A stretch of 64,000 bases of DNA from an uncultured Kiloniellaceae bacterium (GTDB taxonomy: Bacteria; Pseudomonadota; Alphaproteobacteria; Kiloniellales; Kiloniellaceae), in assembly GCA_947500035.1 (NCBI GenBank), contig CANMQP010000008.1:62001-126000 (forward strand), written 5' to 3'. Under the pieces are notes generated by a model that saw nothing but the letters and a program-made list of their open reading frames with translations, ran no database searches and had not been told where the DNA came from. The position numbers were made by a program, and so were the translations under genes. This document shows, piece after piece, positions 50,696 through 58,995 of this stretch (within the stretch, counting starts at the first letter, position 1; each line of letters starts with the position of its first letter).

Positions 50696-51082
50696 ATGCT
50701 TTTCTCCCTTGAGCGCGCCCTGCCTGCCTTGGCCTTTACGTTACTGCTCCCAGCCCTCAGTCAGGCCGAAACCATCTCACCCGCTCCAGGTCCGACACAG
50801 ACAGCGGCGCAAACTGCGACGGCGGCCGCGACCATTGACGAAGACGACGAATTCGGCCCGGACTGGCCACTTGGACCGGGCCGTGAGGACACCGGATATC
50901 TCTGCGGCGCCTGCCACTCTCTGGCCATCGTCAAGCAACAGGGCCTCACGCGTGGCGACTGGGACGAGCTGATAGACTGGATGGTGGAGGAACAGGGTAT
51001 GGCCGAACTTGAGACCAGCGAACGGGACCTGATCCTGGATTATCTCGCCGAGCATTTTAATGTGGACCGGGTGCTGAAATAG
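50696..51082 (+). CDS. Monoheme c-type cytochrome, likely partner of the sulfite dehydrogenase
   Basis: The 128-residue protein has a signal peptide (LERALPALAFTLLLPALSQA) and one heme-binding CGACH motif (Cys70, Cys73, His74). The region WMVEEQGM downstream contains candidates for the axial Met ligand. Start at 50696 is used because 50660 (TTG) falls immediately after the inverted repeat and adds a non-signal segment. It resembles SorB-like partners that accept electrons from SorA-type enzymes. It has no other nearby oxidase gene. Confidence 0.8.
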   Translation: MLFSLERALPALAFTLLLPALSQAETISPAPGPTQTAAQTATAAATIDEDDEFGPDWPLGPGREDTGYLCGACHSLAIVKQQGLTRGDWDELIDWMVEEQGMAELETSERDLILDYLAEHFNVDRVLK

Positions 51083-51116
51083 CGCGCCATGGCCCGTTGT
51101 CAGGCATTTTCGCCCA

Positions 51117-51809
51117 TTAGCGACCTTTAAAAGGTGCGACCCGGTTCCATCGCAGCGGCTTCCGGCTCCAGTGGGTTTCAATCGCCTGCGTAAAGTCCGC
51201 GCGCACGAGCTTGCCGCGCGCCGAGCACCAGTCACCGGAATCACGGCGGACCACAAAACCCTCGACCGGTAAGTCCGCGTAAGCGCTGCGGCAGTCCTTT
51301 ATCAGGCCGAGAAGATCCTCGAGTAAAAACTCTCCTGCAGAAAGCCGGGGAACTCTCGCCAATCCGGCTTCTACCGCCAGGGCATCGCGTCGTTTGACGG
51401 ACGCGAAACGCCCCTCATTCAGATCGTAAAGATCGAACAACAAAAACCAGTCGGGTAGGTTGTCGTAGGCAACGGAGTGCATGGCTGCGCACCATTCGCC
51501 GAACAGGATCCTATCCGCCGTCAGCAAATCCCGCAGCGCATACTGATGCTGCCCGAGCCAGGCGTTCAGGCGCGAGAACTGCCCTTTGTAGGGGGCCTGC
51601 AAATACTGACCGCGGTTCTGGACGCGCAGCTGGCCGTCGGGTCCGAGCGAAATTCCGATGTTCGCGCCATCCAGCTTCTCCTCGACCACGACGGGACCCG
51701 CGAGAAGCCCCTCGACCTCACTGGCCGAGAGCAGCTTGTCGTCACGGGGAGCGCCCTCACCCAGCCAGGCGAGATGCGCCGTCTGCGGGAACCTGAAAAA
51801 GTCGGTCAT
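51117..51809 (-). CDS. RNA ligase family protein (Rnl-like nucleotidyltransferase)
   Basis: The 230-residue protein is a minimal ATP-dependent ligase core. Motif I is EEKLDGANIGI with Lys45 as the AMP-acceptor. Motif III-like sequence is LFGEWCAAMHSV...FLLFDLYD, motif IV VEGFVVRRD, and motif V GKLVRADF. There is no OB-fold extension, so it acts as a short Rnl-type enzyme. It may seal or adenylylate RNA ends. It diverges from a macrodomain gene. The target RNA is unknown. Confidence 0.86.
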   Translation of the reverse strand: MTDFFRFPQTAHLAWLGEGAPRDDKLLSASEVEGLLAGPVVVEEKLDGANIGISLGPDGQLRVQNRGQYLQAPYKGQFSRLNAWLGQHQYALRDLLTADRILFGEWCAAMHSVAYDNLPDWFLLFDLYDLNEGRFASVKRRDALAVEAGLARVPRLSAGEFLLEDLLGLIKDCRSAYADLPVEGFVVRRDSGDWCSARGKLVRADFTQAIETHWSRKPLRWNRVAPFKGR

Positions 51810-51942
51810 TTGATCTGAAGCCGTCGTTTATAACTGCGGATCGTCATAGCACGTGGATACGGCAACCGACATCCTCGTCGTATTGGACGGCATGACATTC
51901 TGTTATTCTGAGGTGCGAGACCGAGTTGTAGAGAGACGAAAG

Positions 51943-52479
51943 ATGACAAAAGGCATGTCCGTCCACCTAGGCGATATTACGAAACTCGAGATCGACGCCA
52001 TCGTGAACGCGGCGAATTCCTCGCTGCTGGGCGGCGGCGGGGTCGATGGAGCCATACACAGGGCAGCGGGACCTGAGCTGGTGATGGAATGCCGGATGCT
52101 GAAGGGCTGCAAGACCGGAAACGCCAAGATCACAAAAGGCTATAATCTGCCGGCTCGCTTTATCGTGCATACGGTGGGACCGGTCTGGAACGGTGGCGAT
52201 ACGGGGGAACCGGCGCTGCTGGCATCCTGTTACCGGCGGTCCCTTGAAGTGGCCGCGGAGTATGACATCTCCAGCATTGCCTTTCCGGCCATCTCGACCG
52301 GGATCTATCGCTATCCGCCCGATGCCGCCGCGGAAATCGCGGTCAAAACCACCTCGGAATTCCTCTCGCTGAAAACGCCGCTGCAAAGGGTGATCTTCTG
52401 TTGCTTCGACACCGCCAGCTTTGAGCGGCATGAAGCGGCGATCTCCCGCTATGGCGACACCGAGAACACTTCAAGCTAA
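51943..52479 (+). CDS. Macrodomain protein (ADP-ribose/O-acetyl-ADP-ribose hydrolase type)
   Basis: The 178-residue protein has [37 protein letters not shown] (conserved macro segment), then [20 protein letters not shown] and [21 protein letters not shown]. It matches MacroD/YmdB-type hydrolases that remove ADP-ribose or O-acetyl-ADP-ribose. The start at 51943 is supported by GAGAGA upstream; the frame to 51853 overlaps the divergent promoter region. It is head-to-head with the RNA ligase. Confidence 0.9.
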   Translation: MTKGMSVHLGDITKLEIDAIVNAANSSLLGGGGVDGAIHRAAGPELVMECRMLKGCKTGNAKITKGYNLPARFIVHTVGPVWNGGDTGEPALLASCYRRSLEVAAEYDISSIAFPAISTGIYRYPPDAAAEIAVKTTSEFLSLKTPLQRVIFCCFDTASFERHEAAISRYGDTENTSS

Positions 52480-52521
52480 AAACCCTTTGCAGGGGAACCG
52501 TCAATCGGGCCGATATTCGCC

Positions 52522-52560
52522 TTGACATGATACCTTTTAGTATTATATTAAAATGATACC
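52522..52560 (+). promoter_or_regulatory. Strong promoter overlapped by direct repeats before the ArsR gene
   Basis: TTGACA (52522-52527) and TATATT (52544-52549), spaced 16 bp, match sigma-70 well. ATGATACC repeats at 52527-52534 and 52553-52560 (26-bp period) flank the core. The repeats are candidate operators for the ArsR protein. Confidence 0.6.
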
Positions 52561-52635
52561 ATTTGGTTTTATGTTGGAGACTCTCATGGATGGATTTTCG
52601 TCACCTGCGACCGGCTGCTTGCGGCCGGAGAACCC

Positions 52636-52998
52636 ATGACCGGACTCTCCTCCGGCCCGTCTCCCGGAGAGGTCCAGGGTGCGTTTCGTGCCCTGGCCGA
52701 CCCAACCCGGCGGGACATTCTGTTGCTGCTGTGCGACCAGGATATGACCATCGGCGAGGTCGCCGATCGCTTCGACATCACCCGCGCCGCCGTCAAGAAA
52801 CATCTGACCGTTCTGGAGGAAGGCGCACTGATTTCCGTCCACCCGAGTGGCCGGGAGCGCATTAACCGCCTCGAGCCAATGGGGCTTAAAAGCGTCGCCG
52901 ACTGGCTGAACACCTTCAACCAATTCTGGGATGAGCGCCTGCTGGCCTTGCAGATCGCCGTCGAAAAGGAAGAGAAAAAGAAAGCGAAGAAGACATGA
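52636..52998 (+). CDS. ArsR family HTH regulator
   Basis: The 120-residue protein has the ArsR-type winged HTH (about 12-85, with FRALADPTRRDILLLLCDQDMTIGEVADRFDITRAAVKKHLTVLEEGALI). No Cys-rich metal site (ELCVCDL) is visible, so it may sense something other than metal. It ends overlapping the start of the SRPBCC gene (ATGA), as is usual for ArsR-SRPBCC pairs. Likely autoregulated through repeats at 52527-52560. Confidence 0.9.
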   Translation: MTGLSSGPSPGEVQGAFRALADPTRRDILLLLCDQDMTIGEVADRFDITRAAVKKHLTVLEEGALISVHPSGRERINRLEPMGLKSVADWLNTFNQFWDERLLALQIAVEKEEKKKAKKT

Positions 52999-53501
52999 CC
53001 ACAGGAACATTGCCCGATGCAACACAGGCCGATACCGCCCACACGACCATCCGCAAGACGGTTTTCTTCAATGCCTCACGCGAGACGGTCTGGGCCTTCC
53101 TGACCGAACAGGACAAGCTGGCGCAATGGTTCCATCGGCCCGGGAAAGACCTTGCGGACGGCGAGGACTATGCCCTGATCCGAGCCGATGACGACGGCAG
53201 TAAAGGACCCATCATCTGGGGCCGGGTTATTTCGATGGAAGCCCCCAGCAAACTGGTCACCAGCTTCATCATCACCCCCTTCGGCGGCACAGAGACCATC
53301 GTCACCTGGGTTCTCGAAGAAGCCGCGGGAGGCACCCGCCTCTCCCTGACCCACGAAGGCGTGGCTGAAGCAGCGGGCGCGGAAACCCTGCGCATGCTGA
53401 TGTCGCTCGATCGCGGCTGGGACGAGCATCTCGAGACGATGCGAAAAGCCGCTGCGCTCGAAGCTGCAATCGCTTCCGGCCAGGAGATGGCCGGAGCCTA
53501 A
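52995..53501 (+). CDS. SRPBCC/AHSA1 domain protein
   Basis: The 168-residue protein has an AHSA1-like domain: TIRKTVFFNASRETVWAFLTEQDKLAQWFHRPGKD (about 15-50) and FGGTETIVTWVLEEAAGGTRLSLTHEGV. It is a hydrophobic ligand-binding fold. It overlaps the ArsR gene by 4 bp and probably forms a regulated stress or detox pair; the ligand is unknown. Confidence 0.9.
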   Translation: MTTGTLPDATQADTAHTTIRKTVFFNASRETVWAFLTEQDKLAQWFHRPGKDLADGEDYALIRADDDGSKGPIIWGRVISMEAPSKLVTSFIITPFGGTETIVTWVLEEAAGGTRLSLTHEGVAEAAGAETLRMLMSLDRGWDEHLETMRKAAALEAAIASGQEMAGA

Positions 53502-53518
53502 ACTGCAGGAGGCTGAGC

Positions 53519-54511
53519 TCAGGCGTTTACGTCCACGACGACACGGCCTTTGACCTGCCCCTTCAGGATCGCTTTGCCGAGCCCGGGCAGGTCGGCCAGT
53601 GTCGCCGGTTCGATCATGGCCTCCAATTTCTCGAGAGGAAGATCCTTCGCCAGGCGTTCCCAGGCCTTGACCCGCGCGTCATAGGGCTTCATGACGGAAT
53701 CGATGCCCAGCAGATTGACGCCACGCAAGAGGAAGGGAATGACGCTGCCGGGAAGATCCGCGCCTGCGGCAAGACCGACGGCGGCGACCGACGCGCCATA
53801 TTTCATCTGCCCCAAAACACGGGCCAGCATGGCGCTGCCGACCGCATCGACACAGCCGGCCCAAGTCTCTTTTTCCAGCGGACGTTTGACGGTTTCGTTG
53901 ATCTCCTCCCTCGGAACGATCTGCGTGGCGCCCAGCGACTTCAGATAATCGGCAGTCTCGGGCCGTCCGGTGACTGCGGCCACCTCATAACCCAGATTGG
54001 CAAGAATCGCCGTGGCGACGGAACCGACGCCCCCGGCAGCGCCGGTCACCAGCACCGGACCCTTCGCGGGTTCAAGGCCATGGTCTTCCAGTGCCATGAT
54101 CGCGAGCATCGCCGTGAAGCCGGCCGTGCCGATCGCCATGGCGTTGCGGGTGGAAATGCCGTCCGGCAAGGGCACCAGCCAGTCGGCCTTGACGCAGGCC
54201 TTCTGCGCATAGCCGCCCCACCAGGCCTCGCCCACGCGCCAGCCGGTCAGCACGACCTTGTCGCCCGGCTTGTAGCGGTCATCGCTGGAGTTCTCGACCG
54301 TCCCGGCAAAATCGACGCCGGGCACATGGGGGTAGTTGCGCACCAGCCCGCCACCGGAGCCGACGCACATGCCGTCCTTGTAGTTCACGGTGGAATACTC
54401 GACCGCAACGGTGACATCGCCTTCCGGCAACTGAGATTCATCCAGCTCCTGCACGGCAGCCGTGGTTTTGCCCTCTTCGTCTTTTTCGACCAGCAATGCC
54501 TTGAAGCTCAT
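53519..54511 (-). CDS. acuI: Acrylyl-CoA reductase-type MDR oxidoreductase (AcuI/YhdH)
   Basis: The 330-residue MDR enzyme has VEYSTVNYKDGMCVGSGGG, HVPGVDFAGTVE, VVLTGWRVGEAWWGGYAQKA and the NADPH-binding VLVTGAAGGVGSVATAIL. These match the AcuI group, which reduces acrylyl-CoA to propionyl-CoA. In DMSP-using alphaproteobacteria acuI is often next to dmdA. It lies 48 bp after dmdB on the same strand. The function as an acrylyl-CoA reductase is inferred from family and context. Confidence 0.88.
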   Translation of the reverse strand: MSFKALLVEKDEEGKTTAAVQELDESQLPEGDVTVAVEYSTVNYKDGMCVGSGGGLVRNYPHVPGVDFAGTVENSSDDRYKPGDKVVLTGWRVGEAWWGGYAQKACVKADWLVPLPDGISTRNAMAIGTAGFTAMLAIMALEDHGLEPAKGPVLVTGAAGGVGSVATAILANLGYEVAAVTGRPETADYLKSLGATQIVPREEINETVKRPLEKETWAGCVDAVGSAMLARVLGQMKYGASVAAVGLAAGADLPGSVIPFLLRGVNLLGIDSVMKPYDARVKAWERLAKDLPLEKLEAMIEPATLADLPGLGKAILKGQVKGRVVVDVNA

Positions 54512-54559
54512 AACCTCTTTCCCTTCACGTGAATATTCTGGAACAACCCGCTGACAGCG

Positions 54560-56179
54560 CTAAGCTTTCCGGGCTTCTTCTCTCAATACGAATTTCTGAA
54601 TCTTACCGGTGGCGGTCTTCGGCAGTTCGCCGAAGACAATCTTCTTCGGGCGCTTGAACCCTGCCATGCGCTCCCGGCAAAAGTCGATCAGCTCTTCCTC
54701 GCTCAAGCGCTCACCGGCCTTCAACTCGATGAAGGCGCAGGGCACTTCGCCCCACTTATCGTCCGGCTTGGCAACGACAGCGGCAGCGGCCACGGCGGGA
54801 TGGCGATAGAGCACACCCTCGACCTCGACCGAGGAAACGTTCTCGCCGCCGGAGATGATCACGTCTTTCAGTCGGTCTTTGATCTGAATGTAGCCGTTGG
54901 CATGCCAGACAGCGGCGTCGCCGGTCCGGAACCAGCCGTCGATGAAGGCCTCTTGCGTGGCTTCGGGACTCTTGTAGTAACCCTTCATGACGGTGTTGCC
55001 ACGGATGACGATCTCGCCCTGAGTCTCGCCATCACGGGGTTGCAGCTCGCCGGTCTCGCGATCGATCACGGCGGCCCCTTCGTTCATGGGAAAGCTGACA
55101 CCCTGCCAGCTTTGCAGTTCCGCCTGTTCGGCGAAATCCAGATCGTCCCAGTCTTCGCGCCAGAGGGCCTGGGTCACATGGCCGAAGGTCTCGGTCAGGC
55201 CGTAAACCTGCATGACCTCGAAACCCATGGCCCGGGTCTTCTCCAACACGGCAGCCGGCGGCGGCGCGCCCGCCGTCATCACCTTGACCGGATGTTCCAG
55301 CGGCTTGCGGTCTTCTTCCGGCGCGTCGATCAACATGGAGAGCACGATCGGCGCCCCGCCGAAGTGCGTTACCTCATGATTGTGGATCGCATCGAAGACG
55401 GCTTTTGCAGAAACCGCCCGGTTACAGACGATGGTGCCCGCCAGCAGGGTCATGGTCCAGGCATGGCCCCAGCCGTTGCAGTGGAACATCGGCACCGTGT
55501 AGAGATAGGTCGGATGGCGCGGCAGCTCCCAGGCAACCACCGTGCCCATGGACATGAGGTAGGACCCGCGGTGGTGATAGACCACGCCTTTGGGCCGTCC
55601 CGATGTTCCCGAGGTATAGTTCAGGGCCAGGGCTTGCCACTCGTCGGCGGGGCCATCCCAGACGAACGCCGGATCGCCTTCCGCCAGCAAAGCCTCGTAG
55701 TCCAGCGCGCCGATGCGTTCCCCGCCCGGCCCCGCCGCATCGACGATATCGACCACCAGGATGTCGCGCGCGACGGACTTCAGCGCCTCGGCAACAACTG
55801 CCGAGAGCGCGCTGTCCACCAGCACGACCTTGGCGTCGCTGTGATCGAGAATGTAGGCAACCGTCTCGACCTCGAGGCGGGTGTTGATGGTGTTGAGGAC
55901 AGCGTCTGCCATGGGAACGCCGAAGTGCGCCTCGAACATCTCCGGCGTATTGGGTGCCATAATGGAAACCGTATCGCCTTTCCCGATACCCCGCTTGGTC
56001 AATGCGGACGCAAGACGCCGCACCCGCGCGTAGGTCTCGGCCCAGCTGTAACGCCGGTCTTCATAGATCACCGCCAAGCGATCAGGGAAAATGTCCGCCG
56101 TGCGCCGCAGAAAGGATAAGGGCGAGAGGGCCTGATGGTTGGCACCGTTCTTTCCTAAAGCCTCGTACTCCGCGTCCAT
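54560..56179 (-). CDS. dmdB: Acyl-CoA ligase, likely 3-methylmercaptopropionyl-CoA ligase (DmdB)
   Basis: The 539-residue AMP-forming ligase has YTSGTSGRPKGV (188-199), YGLTETFGHV, GWFRTGDAAVW, DRLKDVIISGGENVSSVEVE and PKTATGKIQKF with the catalytic Lys. The start at 56179 has AGGAGAGAG upstream and gives a length typical of DmdB. It would activate the MMPA made by DmdA. Specificity cannot be proven from sequence because related ligases accept other short acyl groups. It lies between dmdA and acuI on one strand. Confidence 0.82.
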   Translation of the reverse strand: MDAEYEALGKNGANHQALSPLSFLRRTADIFPDRLAVIYEDRRYSWAETYARVRRLASALTKRGIGKGDTVSIMAPNTPEMFEAHFGVPMADAVLNTINTRLEVETVAYILDHSDAKVVLVDSALSAVVAEALKSVARDILVVDIVDAAGPGGERIGALDYEALLAEGDPAFVWDGPADEWQALALNYTSGTSGRPKGVVYHHRGSYLMSMGTVVAWELPRHPTYLYTVPMFHCNGWGHAWTMTLLAGTIVCNRAVSAKAVFDAIHNHEVTHFGGAPIVLSMLIDAPEEDRKPLEHPVKVMTAGAPPPAAVLEKTRAMGFEVMQVYGLTETFGHVTQALWREDWDDLDFAEQAELQSWQGVSFPMNEGAAVIDRETGELQPRDGETQGEIVIRGNTVMKGYYKSPEATQEAFIDGWFRTGDAAVWHANGYIQIKDRLKDVIISGGENVSSVEVEGVLYRHPAVAAAAVVAKPDDKWGEVPCAFIELKAGERLSEEELIDFCRERMAGFKRPKKIVFGELPKTATGKIQKFVLREEARKA

Positions 56180-56255
56180 CGCTCTCTCCTGCCCTGCCTC
56201 ATATTTTACAACAGCCCCTGTTAAGGCCGGGCCTTTCTTAACCTGCGCAAGCTTT

Positions 56256-57365
56256 TCAGATAAAGGTCTTTTCCCGGATGGTCGCCGTGCGCATGCCATC
56301 GGGTGTTTCGACCTCAACCCTGGTGCCGTCATCCCAGTGGGTCATGCGGATCATGCCGAGCGCGACATTGGTCTCGAAGTCCGGCGACCAAGCGCAGGAC
56401 GTTACCCGTCCGCAGCGTTTTCCATTGGCGTAGACAAACCAGATCCCGCTGCAGCCCGGCAGGGGGTCGCCGTCGATGGCAAGACTGCGGATCTGCCGGG
56501 TCGGCCCTTCCACCGCAACCCGCAGCAAGGCATTACGCCCGACGCAGCCGATGGCCTCCTGGGTCTGGCAGAACCTGCCGAGCCCGCATTCGTGCGGCGT
56601 ATTCTCGCGGGTCATGTCACTGCCGTAAGACAGCAGGCCAGCCTCAATCCGCTCGATGCCGTTAGGACAACCGGCGCGCACCTCCAGATCTTCACCCGCA
56701 GCAAAGAGCGCATCCCATAGCGGTTCGCCCAGATCGGATCCGTCGACGTAGATCTCGAAACCGCCCTGCTTGGAGTAGCCGGAGCGCGCCACCACCAGAT
56801 CCCGCCCTTCAAACGGCAGGATCTTGTAGCGGAAAAACCGGATGTCCCGCACGGCGTCCCCGAAAACCCGCGCCGCCAGTTCGTCCGCCTTCGGTCCCTG
56901 GATCGCGAGCGGAGACACATCGGGCTCATCCACATCGACTTCATAGTGAAGACCGTAGGCTAAGCCTTTAATCCAAAAGAGAAGATCACTGTCGGCAATT
57001 GAGACCCAGTACTTGTCCTCGGCCAGCTTGAGCGTGACCGGGTCGTTGAGCATGCCGCCGGTCTCGTCGACCATCGGCGTGTAGAGACACTGCCCGACCA
57101 CCATGTTGCCAAGATCGCGCGGGGTCAGCATCTGAATGAGCTTGCCCGCATCGGGACCGCGCAACTCGACCTGCCGCTCGCAGGAAACGTCCCAGACCTG
57201 CACGTGCTTTTTCAGGTGCCGGTAGTCCGCCTCCACGCTCTCGAAGACGGTCGGCAGCTGCATGTGATTGTAAACCGTGTAGGCCTTGACCCCATTCGCT
57301 TCGACACGGTCGGTAAAGGGGGTGCGGCGGATACGCCGGGTGATGGAAAGACTGGGTGCGGACAC
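56256..57365 (-). CDS. dmdA: Dimethylsulfoniopropionate demethylase (DmdA)
   Basis: The 369-residue GcvT-fold enzyme has RRIRRTPFTDRVEANGVKAYTVYNHMQLPTVF at the start (9-40), followed by VQVWDVSCERQVE, NDPVTLKLAEDKYWVSIADSD and ARSGYSKQGGFEIYV. These match DmdA rather than ordinary GcvT. It transfers a methyl group from DMSP to tetrahydrofolate, making methylmercaptopropionate. It is 76 bp upstream of dmdB. This gene is the main reason for calling the organism marine. Confidence 0.93.
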   Translation of the reverse strand: MSAPSLSITRRIRRTPFTDRVEANGVKAYTVYNHMQLPTVFESVEADYRHLKKHVQVWDVSCERQVELRGPDAGKLIQMLTPRDLGNMVVGQCLYTPMVDETGGMLNDPVTLKLAEDKYWVSIADSDLLFWIKGLAYGLHYEVDVDEPDVSPLAIQGPKADELAARVFGDAVRDIRFFRYKILPFEGRDLVVARSGYSKQGGFEIYVDGSDLGEPLWDALFAAGEDLEVRAGCPNGIERIEAGLLSYGSDMTRENTPHECGLGRFCQTQEAIGCVGRNALLRVAVEGPTRQIRSLAIDGDPLPGCSGIWFVYANGKRCGRVTSCAWSPDFETNVALGMIRMTHWDDGTRVEVETPDGMRTATIREKTFI

Positions 57366-57387
57366 TGTTCAACCTCTCTTAACGTCG

Positions 57388-58005
57388 TTACGCCGCAGCC
57401 GAGCCGTGCCAATCGATCTGGCAGATCTCGGCGCTGCGGCCGTCGAAATCCCAAACCCGGCCGTGAGCGCGCACGCGGCCCTGGTTGGCGGTCGCGATTG
57501 TGATGTCCGGCCCCATCCAATAACCCGTGTTGGTCACCGCGACCTCGGCGTCCGGATCAGGCCCCGTGATCGGCTCGACTTCGCCCTTGATCGCCTTCCC
57601 GACGACGAGCCGCCGCTTTTTGCCTTCATTAACGTACTCGATCGGCGCGCGTTCGGCGCCCAGAAATTCGCTGACCAGCAGCTTGAAAAGTCCGGTCGTG
57701 CCTTTGGCTTCACCGGAGAAGATCCGGATCAGGCCGTCATAGGCCGCGTCCGACGCCCGCTCGTCGATATAGGCCGCGCACTTCCAGTTGCCCCGGCCCA
57801 TATTGCCCGGGATATCCAGGACCAGGCCGACATTGAGACCGGAAAGATCCTCACCGTTGATGTGCCCGCTGTCGATCCGCACGCCGGCCCAGGCCTGGCA
57901 GTAGCCCTCGGTCGGCGGGTGCTTGCCGAGGGACACCACGCAGGGACAGAAAACCGTGCAGTTACAGTTCAGGATCAATTCACCCTTGATCGCCCAATCA
58001 TCCAT
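57388..58005 (-). CDS. DUF1326 domain protein
   Basis: The 205-residue protein starts MDDWAIKGELILNCNCTVFCPCVVSLG, with a conserved Cys cluster (CNC..CPC) typical of DUF1326. VVGKAIKGEVEPI and ARVDSGHI-like segments follow. The role is unknown, but DUF1326 genes nearly always lie beside DUF2182 genes. The start at 58005 has GGCGAGG upstream; the frame could begin at a TTG (58023). It is 22 bp from the DmdA start. Confidence 0.84.
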   Translation of the reverse strand: MDDWAIKGELILNCNCTVFCPCVVSLGKHPPTEGYCQAWAGVRIDSGHINGEDLSGLNVGLVLDIPGNMGRGNWKCAAYIDERASDAAYDGLIRIFSGEAKGTTGLFKLLVSEFLGAERAPIEYVNEGKKRRLVVGKAIKGEVEPITGPDPDAEVAVTNTGYWMGPDITIATANQGRVRAHGRVWDFDGRSAEICQIDWHGSAAA

Positions 58006-58026
58006 TGGCCTCGCCTTTCTCAAACT

Positions 58027-58845
58027 TCAAATTGCGCCGAAAAGACTCCAGAGGGAGCACAACAAAAGGAACCCGCCGAGCGGACGTGTCAGGTAACGGC
58101 CGAGGGCCGGAAGCTTTTCAAAAGCCATCAGCAGCATCGCCGCGCCCATCCAGGCAAGACTCATCACCCCGCCGACGAACGCCAGCAGCATCAGCGCCCA
58201 GCAGCAGCCAATGCAGACCGCACCCAGCCGCAGGCCCATCATCAAGGCCCCGGTTCGGCCGGGACGCCATTCAGCCATGAAGAACATCATGGGCGCACGG
58301 CACTTGCTGAGGCAGGCTTCCTTGATCGGGCTGAACTGATAGAGGCCCGCGCCGGCCAGCAGCATGGCATTCAGCCAGGGCAACAGGCTGCGCCCCTCGA
58401 AATCGAGCGCGCCTGCATTTGCCAGCGCCACCTGCAGCGCGGCCGCGAGGATGGAGAAGCCGAGCCAGGCCAGCAGGTAGCCGCCGATAAAGCTGCCGAA
58501 GCCGGCGGCATCGGCCGCATCTGTGTGTGTGAGATCGTCATAACTCTTGAATGCCGGGATCGCCGTGGGCGCCATCATGGCCGCGGACATAAGCCCCCAC
58601 ATGGCAAGAACGGCCAGGTAGGATGCATCCTCAACCGCCGCACGGCAGATGGCCGCCCAGTAGTCGGCGCCCAGAACCTCCCAGCCTTCCGGCGCCGCGA
58701 CATCGGGCTGCATGGCGAACAACAGCGCCCAGGCCGCCAGCAGAGCGGCGAAAAAGCCAACCCAGCGCCAACGAAGTGTCGCCCAGCGAAGTGTCGCCCA
58801 GCGCAGCGTCGCGAAGAAAACCACTCCCTGCATGGCCTTGCCCAA
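58027..58845 (-). CDS. DUF2182 multi-pass membrane protein
   Basis: The 272-residue protein has six or more hydrophobic segments and the DUF2182 signature AMWGLMSAAMMAPTAIPAF and LSKCRAPMMFFMAEWRPG, with conserved Met/Cys residues that could bind a metal. It is 3 bp from the DUF1326 coding frame; the pair is probably a membrane metal-handling system of unknown function. Residues 13-27 hold a tandem ATLRW repeat just before the first membrane helix. Confidence 0.85.
   Translation of the reverse strand: MGKAMQGVVFFATLRWATLRWATLRWRWVGFFAALLAAWALLFAMQPDVAAPEGWEVLGADYWAAICRAAVEDASYLAVLAMWGLMSAAMMAPTAIPAFKSYDDLTHTDAADAAGFGSFIGGYLLAWLGFSILAAALQVALANAGALDFEGRSLLPWLNAMLLAGAGLYQFSPIKEACLSKCRAPMMFFMAEWRPGRTGALMMGLRLGAVCIGCCWALMLLAFVGGVMSLAWMGAAMLLMAFEKLPALGRYLTRPLGGFLLLCSLWSLFGAI
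58767..58811 (-). repeat. 15-bp in-frame tandem repeat before the first DUF2182 membrane helix
   Basis: Three copies of a 15-bp unit at 58767-58781, 58782-58796 and 58797-58811 encode ATLRW repeats. The period keeps the reading frame. It is in the same juxtamembrane position as the WQALRW repeat in the anti-sigma gene. Confidence 0.75.
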
Positions 58846-58890
58846 TCCGCCATTTCCATCCCGGAGCGAAACTGCGAGAGCCGGATAAAT

Positions 58891-58916
58891 TTGTCAAACA
58901 ATAATTTGTCTGACAA
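58891..58916. promoter_or_regulatory. Tandem TTGTC-N-GACAA operators, likely for the GntR regulator
   Basis: TTGTCTGACAA (58906-58916) is a perfect 11-bp palindrome. TTGTCAAACAA (58891-58901) is the same site with one mismatch. They lie between DUF2182 (start 58845) and GntR (start 58996), 15 bp apart. The palindrome shape suits a GntR dimer. Confidence 0.65.
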
Positions 58917-58995
58917 TTAAACATATATCGAATTGACAGGTCACGGAGCCGCCCGCTAGGTTCAGGGTCCTCTCTCAGAGCGCTCGAGAATCCGA

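Noticed and set aside
54800-56119. A 439-codon plus-strand frame inside the dmdB region
   Set aside because: It is antisense to the acyl-CoA ligase and contains no known motif.
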